From Bacillus sp. CGMCC 1.16541 (GTDB lineage: Bacteria; Bacillota; Bacilli; Bacillales; Bacillaceae_H): 64,000 nt of DNA. The translations under genes and the position numbers were made by a program. The DNA lies in contig NZ_KZ821206.1 in assembly GCF_003184905.1 (NCBI RefSeq), positions 299,443 to 363,442 of the forward strand, given 5' to 3'. Positions 37,063 through 47,933 of the stretch are shown one piece after another (within the stretch, counting starts at the first letter, position 1; each line of letters starts with the position of its first letter). The notes under the pieces are model-generated. The model was not told the DNA's origin. It searched no databases and was given only the letters and a program-made list of their open reading frames with translations.

Positions 37063-39380
37063 TTTTTCTCTCCTACTAATGCATGTTTCAGTACTTCATC
37101 TATATGAGATACTAACACGATGTCAAGTTCATGTTGAATACTTTCTGGTATATCTTCAATATCTTTTTCATTTTCACTTGGGATAATGATTTTCGTTAAT
37201 CCGGCACGATGAGCACTCAATGACTTCTCTTTCAAACCACCAATTGGTAACACGCGACCTCTTAATGTAATTTCGCCTGTCATCCCCACTTCTTTTCGAA
37301 TTGGGCGGTTTGTTAATGCAGAAATAAGCGCTGTTGCCATTGTGATTCCAGCTGATGGTCCGTCTTTCGGAACAGCACCTTCTGGAACATGAATATGAAT
37401 ATCATTTTTTTCATGGAAATTTCCATCAACGCCTAACTGTTGGGCATTAGATCGGATGTAACTAAATGCAGCTTGCGCCGACTCTTTCATCACATCTCCA
37501 AGCTTTCCTGTTAACACTAACTTTCCTTTTCCTGGTGATAGACTCACTTCAATCGCCAGTGTATCTCCACCGACTGCAGTATAAGCAAGCCCTGTTGCCA
37601 CACCAACTTGGTCTTCTGATTCCGCTTGTCCGTAACGATATCTTGGTTTTCCTAAAAATTCTTCAAGATTTTTTTCTGTTACAACAACTCGTTTCTTTTG
37701 ACCTGATACAACCATACGAGCGGCTTTGCGGCAAACGGATGCAATTTCACGCTCCAAATTACGAACACCAGCTTCTCTTGTATAAAGACGAATCAACGCC
37801 ATCATCGCATCGTCACGAATTTGAAGATGCGACTTTTGGAGTCCGTGATTTTCTAACTGTTTTGGAGCCAAATGCCTTTTTGCAATTTCTAACTTCTCTA
37901 CTTCTGTGTAACCTGCAATATTGATAATTTCCATACGATCGCGTAACGGACCTGGTATCGTCGCTAAATTGTTTGCTGTTGCAACAAACATGACTTTTGA
38001 TAAATCGTAGGACTCTTCAATATAATGATCGCTAAATGTATGGTTTTGCTCTGGATCTAATACCTCTAATAGTGCTGCTGAAGGATCGCCACGGAAGTCG
38101 TTTGACATTTTGTCAATCTCATCTAGTAAAAAGACAGGGTTAATCGTTCCTGCTTTTTTCATCCCTTGAATAATACGCCCTGGCATTGCTCCTACGTACG
38201 TTCGTCGGTGTCCTCTAATTTCAGACTCATCACGCACGCCACCTAATGAGACACGCACGAAATGACGATTTAATGATGTGGCAATTGATTTAGCTAAAGA
38301 CGTTTTACCTACACCCGGAGGACCAGCTAAGCAAAGAATAGGACCTTTTAAGGACTTCGTTAACTGTTGAACAGCTAAATACTCCAATACACGTTCTTTT
38401 ACTTTTTCTAATCCGTAATGTTCATCATCTAAAATTTTCTCAGCGCGATTCACATCTAACATATCTTCTGTTTCTTTCGTCCAAGGAACAGAGATTAACC
38501 ATTCAATGTAGTTACGGATCACGGAACTTTCAGCTGAACTTGCTGGTACTTTTTCATATCGTTCAAGCTCTTTTAGCGCAGCTGCTTCTACGTTTTCGGG
38601 CATACCAACAGCTTCGATTTTTTCACGAAGCGTCGCCACTTCACCCGTTTTTCCTTCCTTATCGCCTAGTTCTTTTTGAATGGCTTTCATTTGTTCGCGT
38701 AAATAGTACTCTTTTTGCGTGCGTTCCATTGATTTCTTCACGCGCTGACCAATTTTCTTTTCTAATTGCATCACTTCTTTTTCATTGTGAATATATCCAA
38801 TGACTTTGTTCAGACGTTCTTTAACATCGTTGATTTCAAGAACCTCTTGCTTTTGATTTACTTTAATGGGTAGATGCGAAGAAACAATATCAGCCAAACG
38901 ACCTGGTTCTTCAATATCAGTAACAGTTGAGAACGTCTCTACTGAAATTTTCTTTGATAACTTTATGTATTGCTCAAAATAATCTAGAAGCGTTCTCATT
39001 AGCGCCTTGTCTTCAAGATCCGCTTCTTCTTCTGTCTCATAAGTTTCAATTTCTACCGTAAAAAATTCCTCTTCCTCAAATCGTTTTACGCTAGCACGCT
39101 TTAAGCCTTCAACAAGCACACGACTTGTGCCATTTGGCAGCTTCAGCATTTGCTTAATTTTTGCCAGTGTTCCAACGCTATATAAATCTTGCTCTGTTGG
39201 CTCATCAATTGACATATCTTTTTGAGTTACAAGGCAAATAAGATGGTCCTCTACCATCGCTTTCTCTAAAGCTTGTATCGATTTATCGCGTCCAACATCT
39301 AAGTGCAATACCATCGTTGGATAAACGAGTAAACCACGCAGCGGGAGGAGGGGAACGATCATTTTTTCTTTATTCGTCAT
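37059..39380 (-). CDS. lonA: ATP-dependent protease La
   Basis: 773 residues. An N-terminal Lon substrate domain ([18 protein letters not shown]) and coiled coil are followed by the AAA+ module with Walker [13 protein letters not shown] near residue 350 and Walker [12 protein letters not shown]. The Ser-Lys protease domain has the catalytic Ser in [13 protein letters not shown], with Lys in [19 protein letters not shown]. Soluble hexameric protease of misfolded and regulatory proteins. Confidence 0.98.
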   Translation of the reverse strand: MTNKEKMIVPLLPLRGLLVYPTMVLHLDVGRDKSIQALEKAMVEDHLICLVTQKDMSIDEPTEQDLYSVGTLAKIKQMLKLPNGTSRVLVEGLKRASVKRFEEEEFFTVEIETYETEEEADLEDKALMRTLLDYFEQYIKLSKKISVETFSTVTDIEEPGRLADIVSSHLPIKVNQKQEVLEINDVKERLNKVIGYIHNEKEVMQLEKKIGQRVKKSMERTQKEYYLREQMKAIQKELGDKEGKTGEVATLREKIEAVGMPENVEAAALKELERYEKVPASSAESSVIRNYIEWLISVPWTKETEDMLDVNRAEKILDDEHYGLEKVKERVLEYLAVQQLTKSLKGPILCLAGPPGVGKTSLAKSIATSLNRHFVRVSLGGVRDESEIRGHRRTYVGAMPGRIIQGMKKAGTINPVFLLDEIDKMSNDFRGDPSAALLEVLDPEQNHTFSDHYIEESYDLSKVMFVATANNLATIPGPLRDRMEIINIAGYTEVEKLEIAKRHLAPKQLENHGLQKSHLQIRDDAMMALIRLYTREAGVRNLEREIASVCRKAARMVVSGQKKRVVVTEKNLEEFLGKPRYRYGQAESEDQVGVATGLAYTAVGGDTLAIEVSLSPGKGKLVLTGKLGDVMKESAQAAFSYIRSNAQQLGVDGNFHEKNDIHIHVPEGAVPKDGPSAGITMATALISALTNRPIRKEVGMTGEITLRGRVLPIGGLKEKSLSAHRAGLTKIIIPSENEKDIEDIPESIQHELDIVLVSHIDEVLKHALVGEKK

Positions 39381-39439
39381 CTAACGAACACCTCCAATGT
39401 TCATCTTGTAAAATATGTACAGTGTTAAGTCTTTTTACA

Positions 39440-39468
39440 ATTCTATCTTATTTGTAAGTACATGTCTA
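39440..39468 (-). promoter_or_regulatory. candidate sigma-A promoter of lonA
   Basis: On the minus strand TAGACA (39468-39463), 17 nt, TAGAAT (39445-39440), about 60 nt upstream of the lonA ATG. Reasonable match, assigned by eye. Confidence 0.45.
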
Positions 39469-39567
39469 ATGATAGTAATTATTTATTATAGCATAGACAA
39501 CTTGAAACATTGCATGGAAAATCGCCCTTTTCCGAAAATGATTTGGTTGTGGAAAAGGACGACTTCA

Positions 39568-41235
39568 TTACAGTGATTCTGTTTTAGGCAATGCCTTTTT
39601 CGCTGTTACATTTATTAGATGTTCTTCAAGTGCTAAGAATGCGGTATCAAACACTTCATTTAATTTTGTCACTGCTACAACGTTGATTCCTTTTATCTCA
39701 TTCACAACTGAACTAAGATTTTCATGAGGAATAATGACTGTTTTCACACCTGCTTGCTTAGCTGCTTTAATCTTAGGAACCACACCACCAATTGGCTTTA
39801 CATTTCCGTGAAGTCCAATTTCACCAGTCATCGCAATCGTATGCTTAACAGGTATTTCATAAATAGCAGAGTAAATCCCCGTTGCCATTGTAATACCTGC
39901 CGATGGTCCATCGATTGGTACACCACCTGGAAAATTCACATGAATGTCGAATTCGTCAGCTGGTACTCCCATTGAACGTAATACTGTGATAACATTTTCA
40001 ACCGAGCTTCGTGCCATACTTTTTCGTCGAACAGATTTCCCTCGATCTCCAATGCTTTCTTCTTCCACAATACCTGTTATCGTAATGCTACCTTTTTCTT
40101 TTGCTTTAATCGCTGTTACTTCAATCTCAAGTAATGCTCCAGAATTTGGTCCATATACTGCTAAACCATTGACCACTCCAACGCCTTCTTGCTCAGGGAT
40201 TTTCGGCTCATTTCGTGGTGTAAGCTGACTAGAATGAATGACCCATTCAATATCTTCGTTTTTTATGTGCGTTCGATCTTCTGAAATAGCTAATCCCGCA
40301 GCAATTTGCATCATGTTTACAGCTTCACGACCATTACGCGCATATGTAGATAAAACGTCCACTCCCTTATCTGGCACATCCATATTGATTTTGTTAGCCG
40401 CTTTTTTAGCAATAATAGTAATTTCATCTTTATCTAACTCTCTAAAAAAGACTTCTAAACAGCGCGAACGAATTGCAGGTGGAATTTCATTTGGCGTTCT
40501 TGTTGTAGCGCCAATTAAGCGAAAATCTGCTGGAAGTCCGTTTTGAAACATATCATGAATGTGTGTAGGAATTTGTGTATTCTCTTCACTATAATACGCA
40601 CTCTCCATAAAGACTTTGCGATCTTCTAACACCTTTAATAGCTTATTCATTTGAATTGGATGTAATTCTCCAATTTCATCAATAAATAAAATCCCACCGT
40701 GAGCATGAGTAACCGCTCCCTGCTTTGGTTGAGGGATACCTGCTTGTCCCATTGCCCCCGCCCCTTGATAAATAGGATCATGAACAGAACCAATGAGTGG
40801 ATCAGCAATTCCTCTTTCATCAAATCGTGCTGTTGTTGCATCTAACTCAACAAACACCGCTCCAGGCTTGAACGGAGACTTTTGATTTCTTTTCGCTTCC
40901 TCTAACACTAAACGAGCTGCTGCTGTTTTTCCTACTCCAGGTGGTCCGTAGATAATCACATGCTGAGGGTTAGGCCCGCATAACGCAGCTTTTAATGAAC
41001 GAATGCCATCCTCTTGACCAACAATGTCTTTGAAACTGATTGGGCGTACTTTCTCGGCTAGTGGCTCTGTTAATGAAATGGACCGTAATTTACGAAGTTG
41101 TTCCATTTCTTTCTTTGATTCTCGATCAATGGATACCTTTTGGGTGCGCTGATTACGAAGTAAATTCCAAAAGTACAACCCAATGATAATCCCGAAAAAC
41201 AGCTGTATAATTAAAGCGATATTCATCCAATTCAT
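39568..41235 (-). CDS. lonB: Lon-like ATP-dependent protease LonB (membrane-anchored)
   Basis: 555 residues. It begins with a membrane helix (IALIIQLFFGIIIGLYFWNL) in place of the Lon N domain. The AAA+ module follows (Walker [14 protein letters not shown]; Walker B GILFIDEIGELHPIQ), then the Lon protease domain ([14 protein letters not shown]; Lys in HGNVKPIGGVVPKIKAAKQ). In B. subtilis LonB is made in the forespore under sigma-F. It lies between clpX and lonA. I could not identify a convincing sigma-F site in the 200-bp upstream gap. Confidence 0.96.
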   Translation of the reverse strand: MNWMNIALIIQLFFGIIIGLYFWNLLRNQRTQKVSIDRESKKEMEQLRKLRSISLTEPLAEKVRPISFKDIVGQEDGIRSLKAALCGPNPQHVIIYGPPGVGKTAAARLVLEEAKRNQKSPFKPGAVFVELDATTARFDERGIADPLIGSVHDPIYQGAGAMGQAGIPQPKQGAVTHAHGGILFIDEIGELHPIQMNKLLKVLEDRKVFMESAYYSEENTQIPTHIHDMFQNGLPADFRLIGATTRTPNEIPPAIRSRCLEVFFRELDKDEITIIAKKAANKINMDVPDKGVDVLSTYARNGREAVNMMQIAAGLAISEDRTHIKNEDIEWVIHSSQLTPRNEPKIPEQEGVGVVNGLAVYGPNSGALLEIEVTAIKAKEKGSITITGIVEEESIGDRGKSVRRKSMARSSVENVITVLRSMGVPADEFDIHVNFPGGVPIDGPSAGITMATGIYSAIYEIPVKHTIAMTGEIGLHGNVKPIGGVVPKIKAAKQAGVKTVIIPHENLSSVVNEIKGINVVAVTKLNEVFDTAFLALEEHLINVTAKKALPKTESL

Positions 41236-41400
41236 AAAGAACCTCCTGCACTCTTTTTGTGAGATAATTATTTGTTATTATCTCCCTGCAGGACTAGGAA
41301 TAAACATCTGTCGTCATGATTTCTCTTTTACAAGCCATGTAAAAAATGGCAAGTATGATACGGCATATGTCTGTTATTTTGATTGTCACTTCTAAAAAAA

Positions 41401-41436
41401 GAGCAAAAAACAACCCTTCAAAGGAAGGGTTGTTTT
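41401..41436 (-). terminator. terminator of clpX
   Basis: On the minus strand AAACAACCCTTC pairs with GAAGGGTTGTTT around a short CTTT loop, followed by TTTGCTCTTTTTTT. It lies immediately after the clpX stop. Confidence 0.92.
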
Positions 41437-41438
41437 AA

Positions 41439-42704
41439 TTATGCAGATGTTTTACTGCCTTCTTCAACTGTTGAACCGTCTTGTAAAACAAGTTTTGGTG
41501 CTGCTTGGTCACGAACCGTTTCAGCTGTAATGATACATTTTACAATATCATCACGAGAAGGAAGATCAAACATTACATCAAGCATAATGCCTTCAATAAT
41601 GGAACGCAAACCACGTGCTCCCGTTTTACGCTCAATTGCTTTCTTCGAAATCTCAGCTAATGCACCTTGTTCAAACTCAAGTTCCACATTATCAAGTTCA
41701 AGCATTTTTTGATATTGCTTCACTAATGCATTTTTCGGTTTTGTTAAGATTTCAATTAACGCATCTTCATCTAATTGCTCAAGATTTGCAATCACTGGTA
41801 AACGCCCGATAAACTCAGGGATTAAACCAAATTTAAGTAAATCTTCAGGCAACACTTTTGATAAAAGCTCTTTATCGTTAATATCTTCTTTTTTCACATC
41901 TGAACCAAATCCGATAACCTTTTTACCTAAGCGACGCTTAATAATTGGCTCGATTCCATCAAATGCCCCACCACAAATAAATAAAATATTTGTGGTGTCA
42001 ATTTGAATAAACTCTTGATGCGGATGCTTTCTTCCACCTTGTGGGGGAACACTTGCAACTGTTCCTTCAAGAATTTTTAATAATGCTTGTTGAACACCCT
42101 CACCTGATACATCGCGAGTAATAGAAGGATTTTCAGATTTACGTGCTACTTTATCAATTTCATCGATGTAAATGATTCCTTTTTCTGCTTTCTCCACATC
42201 ATAATCTGCAGCTTGGATTAGTTTAAGTAAGATATTCTCAACATCTTCCCCTACATATCCTGCTTCCGTTAATGATGTTGCATCTGCAATAGCAAAAGGT
42301 ACATTTAAAATACGCGCTAATGTTTGTGCTAGTAATGTTTTACCACTACCTGTTGGCCCAATCATTGCAATGTTACTTTTAGATAGCTCAACATCATCAA
42401 TTTTACTATTCGAATTGATGCGTTTGTAATGATTATATACAGCAACAGACAATGCTTTTTTCGCAGCGTCTTGACCAATCACATATTCATTTAGAATTTC
42501 GCGAATTTCTTGTGGCTTTGGTACATCTTTGAATTCAACTTCTTCTTCTGTACCTAGTTCTTCTTCAACGATTTCCGTACAAAGTTCGATACACTCGTCA
42601 CAAATATAGACGCCTGGGCCTGCTACTAACTTGCGGACTTGATCTTGTGTCTTACCGCAAAACGAACATTTAAGTTGCCCTTTTTCATCGTTAAATTTAA
42701 ACAT
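41439..42704 (-). CDS. clpX: ATP-dependent Clp protease ATP-binding subunit ClpX
   Basis: 421 residues. The N-terminal C4 zinc domain ([14 protein letters not shown] ... [10 protein letters not shown]) is followed by the AAA+ module with Walker [14 protein letters not shown] near residue 117, Walker [15 protein letters not shown], sensor and Arg finger, and the IGF loop (KKVIGFGSD) that docks to ClpP. Unfoldase for ClpXP. It has its own upstream region separated from tig by a terminator. Confidence 0.98.
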   Translation of the reverse strand: MFKFNDEKGQLKCSFCGKTQDQVRKLVAGPGVYICDECIELCTEIVEEELGTEEEVEFKDVPKPQEIREILNEYVIGQDAAKKALSVAVYNHYKRINSNSKIDDVELSKSNIAMIGPTGSGKTLLAQTLARILNVPFAIADATSLTEAGYVGEDVENILLKLIQAADYDVEKAEKGIIYIDEIDKVARKSENPSITRDVSGEGVQQALLKILEGTVASVPPQGGRKHPHQEFIQIDTTNILFICGGAFDGIEPIIKRRLGKKVIGFGSDVKKEDINDKELLSKVLPEDLLKFGLIPEFIGRLPVIANLEQLDEDALIEILTKPKNALVKQYQKMLELDNVELEFEQGALAEISKKAIERKTGARGLRSIIEGIMLDVMFDLPSRDDIVKCIITAETVRDQAAPKLVLQDGSTVEEGSKTSA

Positions 42705-43054
42705 ACTTTCACCCCTTGTAGTATTTACTAAAATGCTTAAACTAAAGTCCCATCCAGTGTAAAGGCCAATAAAATAACGGCTTATTTATCTGCAGGTAAA
42801 AAGTGGCTTATATTTTCATATTTGTTTATATTTCCGTGTAGATGAAAATATTTGTATTGCATTTTACCATACATCGTAGAGAATAGATACTAAAAACGCT
42901 TATGTATAAATCATCACCTTTAAAGGGTGATGGCGATGCTGATATTATGTAGTGTTATCCTTATTGGCTTTCTTCATAACAACGGATGGTAAACAACAGT
43001 TTCCAAAAGGTAGCCTTCATTATGTAGTTACGATGCTATGAATGTTCTTAATTG
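42705..43054. promoter_or_regulatory. clpX upstream region
   Basis: About 350 bp without a large gene. On the minus strand an extended -10, TGGTAAAAT (42869-42861), could start clpX. Its leader would contain a 10-bp palindrome (42810-42819 with 42842-42851). A second palindrome, CATCACC/GGGTGATG, lies near 42912-42933. On the plus strand a possible 18-residue peptide frame (42936-42992) is noted under findings. Confidence 0.4.
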
Positions 43055-43088
43055 TATAAAACAAGGCACGATCAATTCGCGCCTTGTT
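43055..43088 (-). terminator. terminator of tig
   Basis: AACAAGGCACGA (43060-43071) pairs with TCGCGCCTTGTT (43077-43088) with one mismatch. On the minus strand it is followed by TTATAC. The hairpin is strong but the T-tract short. Confidence 0.75.
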
Positions 43089-43100
43089 CCTTATTAATTA

Positions 43101-44387
43101 TTATGCAACAGTTTTGCTATTCTCTACAAGAAATTCAACTGCTTTACGAACTTTCATATCTTCTTTGATGCCTTCTAGGCTACCAAGCATTTGCTTTAAG
43201 TTTTCGACAGGTGTATTGTACATTCCTGCCATGTTTTCTAATTCTTTTTCTACTTCTTCATCTGTTACTTCAAGATTTTCAGCTTTTGCGATTGCTTCTA
43301 ATGTTAAGTTCATTTTCACACGCTTTTCAGCATCTGGACGCATTTGATCGCGAAGAGCTTTTTCATCTTGACCTGAGAATTGGAAGTATAACTCAAGGTT
43401 TAGACCTTGCATTTGTAAACGTTGTTCGAATTCTTGCATCATGCGATCCATTTCTGTATCGTACATTGCTGCAGGAATTTCTACTTCTGCGTTTTCAGTT
43501 GCTTTGTCTACTAATGAATCACGAAGAGCTGAGTCAGCTTCACGTGTCTTTTCACTTTGTAGTGTTTCTTTAGTTTTTGCTTTTAATGCATCAAGAGTTT
43601 CTACTTCTTCATCTACGTCTTTTGCAAACTCATCATCTAAAGTAGGAAGTTCTTTTGTTTTTACTTCATGAACTTTCACTTTGAATGTAGCAGCTTTACC
43701 AGCTAGGTTTTCTGCATGGTACTCTTCAGGGAATGTTACTTCTACTTCTTTCTCCGTACCAACAGCTTCACCTACTAATTGCTCTTCAAACCCTGGAATG
43801 AATGTGCCAGAACCGATTTCTAATGAGTAGTTTTCGCCTTTTCCACCTTCGAATGCTTCGCCATCAACGAATCCTTCGAAGTCGATTACAGCTGTATCAC
43901 CGTTCTCGATGTTACCTTCTTCTTTTACAACTAGCTCAGCATGACGCTCTTGAAGCTTCTTTAATTCTGCTTCTACATCTTCATCTGTTACAGTTGCATC
44001 AATTTTCTCAACTTCTAGGTTTTTGTATTCGCCTAATTTCACTTCAGGCTTTACTGTTACTTTTGCAGTGAATACAAGTGTTTGACCTTTTTCGATTGTT
44101 TCAATATCAATTTCCGGACGATCAACTGGTTGAATACCAGCTTCTTCAACCGCTTGGCTATACGCTTCTGGTAATAAGATGTCTAATGCATCTTGGTATA
44201 AAGATTCAACACCGAAACGCTTTTCAAACATTGCACGAGGCATTTTACCTTTACGGAATCCAGGTACGTTTACCTTTGTTACAACTTTTTTAAATGCTTT
44301 ATCTAAAGCTTCATCAAATTGAGCCGCTTCAACCTCAACTGTTAAAACGCCTTGATTGCCTTCTTGTTTTTCCCACTTAGCAGACAT
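43101..44387 (-). CDS. tig: trigger factor, ribosome-associated chaperone
   Basis: 428 residues. Ribosome-binding N domain with signature [19 protein letters not shown] near residue 40, then the FKBP-type PPIase domain ([20 protein letters not shown] near 160), then the helical C domain. It binds nascent chains at the exit tunnel. A clear sigma-A promoter lies about 200 nt upstream, giving an unusually long leader. Confidence 0.98.
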   Translation of the reverse strand: MSAKWEKQEGNQGVLTVEVEAAQFDEALDKAFKKVVTKVNVPGFRKGKMPRAMFEKRFGVESLYQDALDILLPEAYSQAVEEAGIQPVDRPEIDIETIEKGQTLVFTAKVTVKPEVKLGEYKNLEVEKIDATVTDEDVEAELKKLQERHAELVVKEEGNIENGDTAVIDFEGFVDGEAFEGGKGENYSLEIGSGTFIPGFEEQLVGEAVGTEKEVEVTFPEEYHAENLAGKAATFKVKVHEVKTKELPTLDDEFAKDVDEEVETLDALKAKTKETLQSEKTREADSALRDSLVDKATENAEVEIPAAMYDTEMDRMMQEFEQRLQMQGLNLELYFQFSGQDEKALRDQMRPDAEKRVKMNLTLEAIAKAENLEVTDEEVEKELENMAGMYNTPVENLKQMLGSLEGIKEDMKVRKAVEFLVENSKTVA

Positions 44388-44585
44388 GTATGTTTCCCTC
44401 CAAAATCAATTTAAATAGTCACCTCTACTAAATATAGTAGTAGGGCCAGTAGTGTAAACAGATACTGAAAATGCTTGTCCGTTTCGAACAAACCATTCTC
44501 TATCTAATTTCCTACTTTTAAAAATATGTAGGAATAGAATATAAATTGAATGACTTACCTTAGTAGGTAATGTGCATTTTACAAC
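44388..44585 (-). other. structured 5' leader of tig
   Basis: About 200 nt between the predicted start site and the tig ATG contain successive potential hairpins on the minus strand. They are TTACC/GGTAA, CCTAC/GTAGG, TTGTTCG/CGGACAA and CTACTA/TAGTAG. No terminator T-tract follows. No known riboswitch recognised. Confidence 0.35.
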
Positions 44586-44591
44586 CACTAT

Positions 44592-44619
44592 ATTATACCA
44601 TACAATACTAACGTTTCAA
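44592..44619 (-). promoter_or_regulatory. sigma-A promoter of tig
   Basis: On the minus strand TTGAAA (44619-44614), 16 nt, TATAAT (44597-44592). Near-consensus, in the tig upstream gap just after the TPR gene. Confidence 0.65.
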
Positions 44620-44633
44620 CTAAACAAGCCATT

Positions 44634-45635
44634 TTACAAAAAAGAAATTTCTTCAAGTTCTTGAATGTCCACTACCACTTGCTTCAAAATTGAAGCACTT
44701 ACACCGTATCGCTCGCCTATTTCTTCTATATCAATCTCTTCACCTTGTAACTGACGCGATAAATAGTCGATACTTGCTGTTAGTAGCTGTTCCTCTTGTT
44801 GAATAGGTAGAAACGGAAACAAAATAAAGAGATGACGGTGCCATAATTCAACCGCTATTTCTAGTAACATCGGATTATCTTGTTCGAGTTTTTCTTTTAA
44901 TTGCATTTCAACTCGGATTGAGAGTGGATAAGGCATAAGTTCATTTAAATGAAGAGGATTAACCGTCATCTTCCTATCAAACTTCGTTACCTGAAAGTCA
45001 ATATCCACTTTTTCTTCCATTAATATTTTGACAGCCAACGTTTTAACCACTGGATGAATATGCTGATGCGCTAATAATTCTTTTAGAAACAATAGATGTT
45101 TTTCAATTCGAACATGCTTCAGTGACTGTACCGTTTCAATCTGCTTATGAAGATCATCTTCTGCTAATAGCGCTTCTAATTGTTCAAGTTGTTCCTCTTC
45201 GTCTTGATAAATAGGAACTTCTTCATGGATGCGCGTTTTACAAAATTGTAGCAATCGGTAAAATTGCTCAGCATGTTCAACTGGTAATTGTCCTTCTTGA
45301 ATTACAGCTTCGAGCATGTCATATCCTTCTTCATATTCACCTAGTTGAATTAAAATCATTAAATGCACCTGCAAATTATGATAATAGTCTCCTACGTCTT
45401 CTTGCAGCATCTTTTTACTATATTGCTTCGCTTCTTCTAATTCGTTTAACTCAAAGTAGGAGATGACTAATCCTAACAGTGCTTCTGCATTTAATTCATC
45501 TAGTTCATATGCTTGTAAAAATAAAGGTAATGCCTCATGAAACTGTTTCTGCTGCATGTGTTCAGTAGCTTTTTCAATCAGTCGACTTTCTAAATTCGGA
45601 AACGCTACAACTTTCTTTGAATGTTTTTTGTTCAT
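44634..45635 (-). CDS. ysoA: TPR-repeat protein (YsoA-like)
   Basis: 333 residues from ATG at 45635. The adjacent ATG at 45638 or an upstream ATG at 45656 are alternatives; GGGGA is best spaced for 45635. N-terminal TPR units (ATEHMQQKQFHEALPLFLQA, then NAEALLGLVISYFELNELEE) with a C-terminal helical part. No signal peptide. Located between tig and the leu genes as ysoA in B. subtilis. Function unknown. Confidence 0.8.
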   Translation of the reverse strand: MNKKHSKKVVAFPNLESRLIEKATEHMQQKQFHEALPLFLQAYELDELNAEALLGLVISYFELNELEEAKQYSKKMLQEDVGDYYHNLQVHLMILIQLGEYEEGYDMLEAVIQEGQLPVEHAEQFYRLLQFCKTRIHEEVPIYQDEEEQLEQLEALLAEDDLHKQIETVQSLKHVRIEKHLLFLKELLAHQHIHPVVKTLAVKILMEEKVDIDFQVTKFDRKMTVNPLHLNELMPYPLSIRVEMQLKEKLEQDNPMLLEIAVELWHRHLFILFPFLPIQQEEQLLTASIDYLSRQLQGEEIDIEEIGERYGVSASILKQVVVDIQELEEISFL

Positions 45636-45714
45636 CATGTTTCCCCGCTTCACCATGCATTTGCTTTACAGTTTAGCAAGTTGTTTTCTGAAACACAAGA
45701 AATCACACAAAGAA

Positions 45715-45762
45715 GAAGGCTGACTCTAAAAGGTTTGTAAGCACCTATCTGAGTCAGCCTTC
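45715..45762 (-). terminator. palindrome after leuD, likely terminator of the ilv-leu operon
   Basis: GAAGGCTGACTC (45715-45726) pairs perfectly with GAGTCAGCCTTC (45751-45762). The loop carries a further AGGT/ACCT pair. The minus-strand tail TTCTTTGTGTG is only weakly U-rich. Its core GGCTGACTC recurs in the palindrome between leuB and leuC. Confidence 0.65.
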
Positions 45763-45797
45763 AACACTTTTATCCATACCCATTCACTCACATATGG

Positions 45798-46391
45798 TTA
45801 AACATACTGCGTTACTCTTTTCTCATACTCATCAATTTCATTCACAAATGACAACGTATAGCCAATTTCATCCCATCCGTTTAACAGCATGTTTTTAAAA
45901 TGACCATGAATATCAAATGTACGCTTAAAGCCCTTTTCATCTTGAAGCGTTTGTTCATATAAATTAATCGTACATTCGTAGTCTGCTTTCTTCGATTCTT
46001 CCAAAAGGTATTCGATATCTTCAAGTGGCAGTACGATAGGAAGCATCCCATTTTTTAAGCAGTTTTGTTTAAATATATCTGCAAAGGATGGCGCAATGAC
46101 GACTTGAAATCCATAGTCAAGTAACGACCACGGCGCATGTTCCCTTGAAGATCCACAGCCGAAGTTTTCATTCGCTACTAAAATCGTCGTTCCTTGATTT
46201 TCAGGCGCATTAAGCTCAAATGATTCATTTAATGAACCGTCTGCATGATAACGCCAGTCATAAAATAAAAACTGTCCAAACCCTGTTCGCTCGATGCGTT
46301 TTAAAAACTGCTTCGGAATGATTTGATCTGTATCCACGTTGGCACGATCTAATCCCGCTACTTTTCCTTTATGAATCGTAAATGCATTCAT
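45798..46391 (-). CDS. leuD: 3-isopropylmalate dehydratase small subunit
   Basis: 197 residues, the swivelling aconitase domain 4: DRANVDTDQIIPKQFLKRI near the start, and ENFGCGSSREHAPWSLLDYG near 75. It pairs with LeuC to isomerise 2- to 3-isopropylmalate. It is last gene of the ilv-leu operon, 12 nt after leuC. Confidence 0.97.
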   Translation of the reverse strand: MNAFTIHKGKVAGLDRANVDTDQIIPKQFLKRIERTGFGQFLFYDWRYHADGSLNESFELNAPENQGTTILVANENFGCGSSREHAPWSLLDYGFQVVIAPSFADIFKQNCLKNGMLPIVLPLEDIEYLLEESKKADYECTINLYEQTLQDEKGFKRTFDIHGHFKNMLLNGWDEIGYTLSFVNEIDEYEKRVTQYV

Positions 46392-46403
46392 GATAAAACC
46401 TCC

Positions 46404-47825
46404 TTATACGACAACTTCCTCTTGTATTGTTCGAACGTCCACAAAATGACCATAAACAGCGGCAGCAGCAGCCATCACTGGACTAACTAAATGTGTTCTT
46501 GCCCCTTTTCCTTGTCTTCCTTCAAAGTTACGATTAGATGTAGACGCACAATGCTCTCCTTCAGGTACTAAGTCAGAGTTCATTCCAAGACACATACTAC
46601 ATCCCGAGTCACGCCACTCAAATCCTGCTTCTACAAAAATAGCTGCTAACCCTTCTTCTTCAGCAAGTTGCTTTACACGTTGTGAACCAGGTACAACAAT
46701 GGCACGCACATTCGGTGACACTTTTCTTCCTTTTATAAATTCAGCAACATCTCGTAAATCAGATAAACGAGAATTTGTACAAGATCCTATGAAAACATGC
46801 TGAATTGGAATAGACGCGATTGGCATTCCTGGCTGTAAGCCCATATATTCAAGTGCTCGATTTAATGATTTGCGCTCTGCTTCTGATTTGCACGATTCGA
46901 ACGTTGGAACTGTTTTGGTGACATATGAACTCATTGCAGGGTTTGTTCCCCATGTGACAACTGGTTCGATTTCAGACGCATCTAGCTCGATTGTTTCATC
47001 GTAGGTAGCACCGTCATCCGTAGCAAGTTGGCTCCACTGCGCAATAGCTTCCTCAAAACCTTCACCTTGTGGTACATATTGTCTCCCTTTCATGTATTCA
47101 AAGGTCACGTCATCCGGGCTAATTAAGCCTGCTTTTGCTCCTGCTTCAATGGACATGTTACAAACTGTCATGCGCTCTTCCATTGACATAGTACGGATAC
47201 ACTCACCCGTAAATTCAATAACAAACCCTGTACCAAAATGAACTCCATATTTTTGAATGATGGCGAGCACGATGTCTTTTGCATACACACCTTTTTGTTT
47301 TTGACCATTTACCTTTACTTGAAGTGTACGTGGTTTTGCTTGCCAAAGAGTTTGTGTGGCTAACACATGCTCTACTTCACTTGTTCCTATTCCAAACGCT
47401 AATGCTCCAAACGCACCATGCGTTGACGTATGACTATCTCCGCACACAATGGTTTTACCTGGTTGCGTTAAGCCAAGCTCAGGTCCGATAACATGAACGA
47501 TTCCTTGCTCTTCACTTGTTAAATCAAGCAAGTCTACTCCAAACTCCTTACAGTTTGTTGACAACTTATCGACTTGCTTCTTGGCAATAGGATCTTCAAT
47601 ATTAAAGCGGTTCACAGTTGGAATGTTGTGATCCATCGTCGCAAACGTTAAATCAGGACGTCTGACTGGTCGATTTGCCACTCGTAAACCTTCAAAGGCT
47701 TGTGGAGATGTGACTTCGTGAATTAGATGAAGGTCGATATATAATAAATCAGGTTTCCCCTCTTCTCTTTTTACCACGTGCTGATCCCATACTTTTTCAA
47801 TAATCGTTTTCGGCTTCACATACAT
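46404..47825 (-). CDS. leuC: 3-isopropylmalate dehydratase large subunit
   Basis: 473 residues. Aconitase family with the 4Fe-4S cysteines in [15 protein letters not shown] (near 350) and [12 protein letters not shown] (near 410), and [20 protein letters not shown] near 135. The start is ATG 47825 or GTG 47819 ([11 protein letters not shown]); the strong AGAGGAGG is slightly better spaced for the GTG. Confidence 0.97.
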   Translation of the reverse strand: MYVKPKTIIEKVWDQHVVKREEGKPDLLYIDLHLIHEVTSPQAFEGLRVANRPVRRPDLTFATMDHNIPTVNRFNIEDPIAKKQVDKLSTNCKEFGVDLLDLTSEEQGIVHVIGPELGLTQPGKTIVCGDSHTSTHGAFGALAFGIGTSEVEHVLATQTLWQAKPRTLQVKVNGQKQKGVYAKDIVLAIIQKYGVHFGTGFVIEFTGECIRTMSMEERMTVCNMSIEAGAKAGLISPDDVTFEYMKGRQYVPQGEGFEEAIAQWSQLATDDGATYDETIELDASEIEPVVTWGTNPAMSSYVTKTVPTFESCKSEAERKSLNRALEYMGLQPGMPIASIPIQHVFIGSCTNSRLSDLRDVAEFIKGRKVSPNVRAIVVPGSQRVKQLAEEEGLAAIFVEAGFEWRDSGCSMCLGMNSDLVPEGEHCASTSNRNFEGRQGKGARTHLVSPVMAAAAAVYGHFVDVRTIQEEVVV

Positions 47826-47844
47826 CCTCCTCTCATTCTATGAA

Positions 47845-47927
47845 AAAGGGGCTGACTCATTGATGCTTCCTTCTCTCCATTTTTCAATAAAGAAAAGTCG
47901 CATATTGTACTTTGAGTCAGCTCCTTT
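47845..47927 (-). repeat. palindromic element in the leuB-leuC gap
   Basis: AAAGGGGCTGACTCA (47845-47859) and TGAGTCAGCTCCTTT (47913-47927) form 15-bp arms with one wobble and a 53-nt loop. On the minus strand TTTTTCATAG follows. It lies inside the operon, so it is more likely an mRNA processing or stability element, a partial attenuator, or a dispersed repeat than a full terminator. Confidence 0.6.
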
Positions 47928-47933
47928 AAAATG

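Noticed and set aside
47845-47927. Full rho-independent terminator between leuB and leuC
   Set aside because: The 53-nt loop is long and the genes continue in the same operon, so complete termination is unlikely. Listed as a palindromic element instead.
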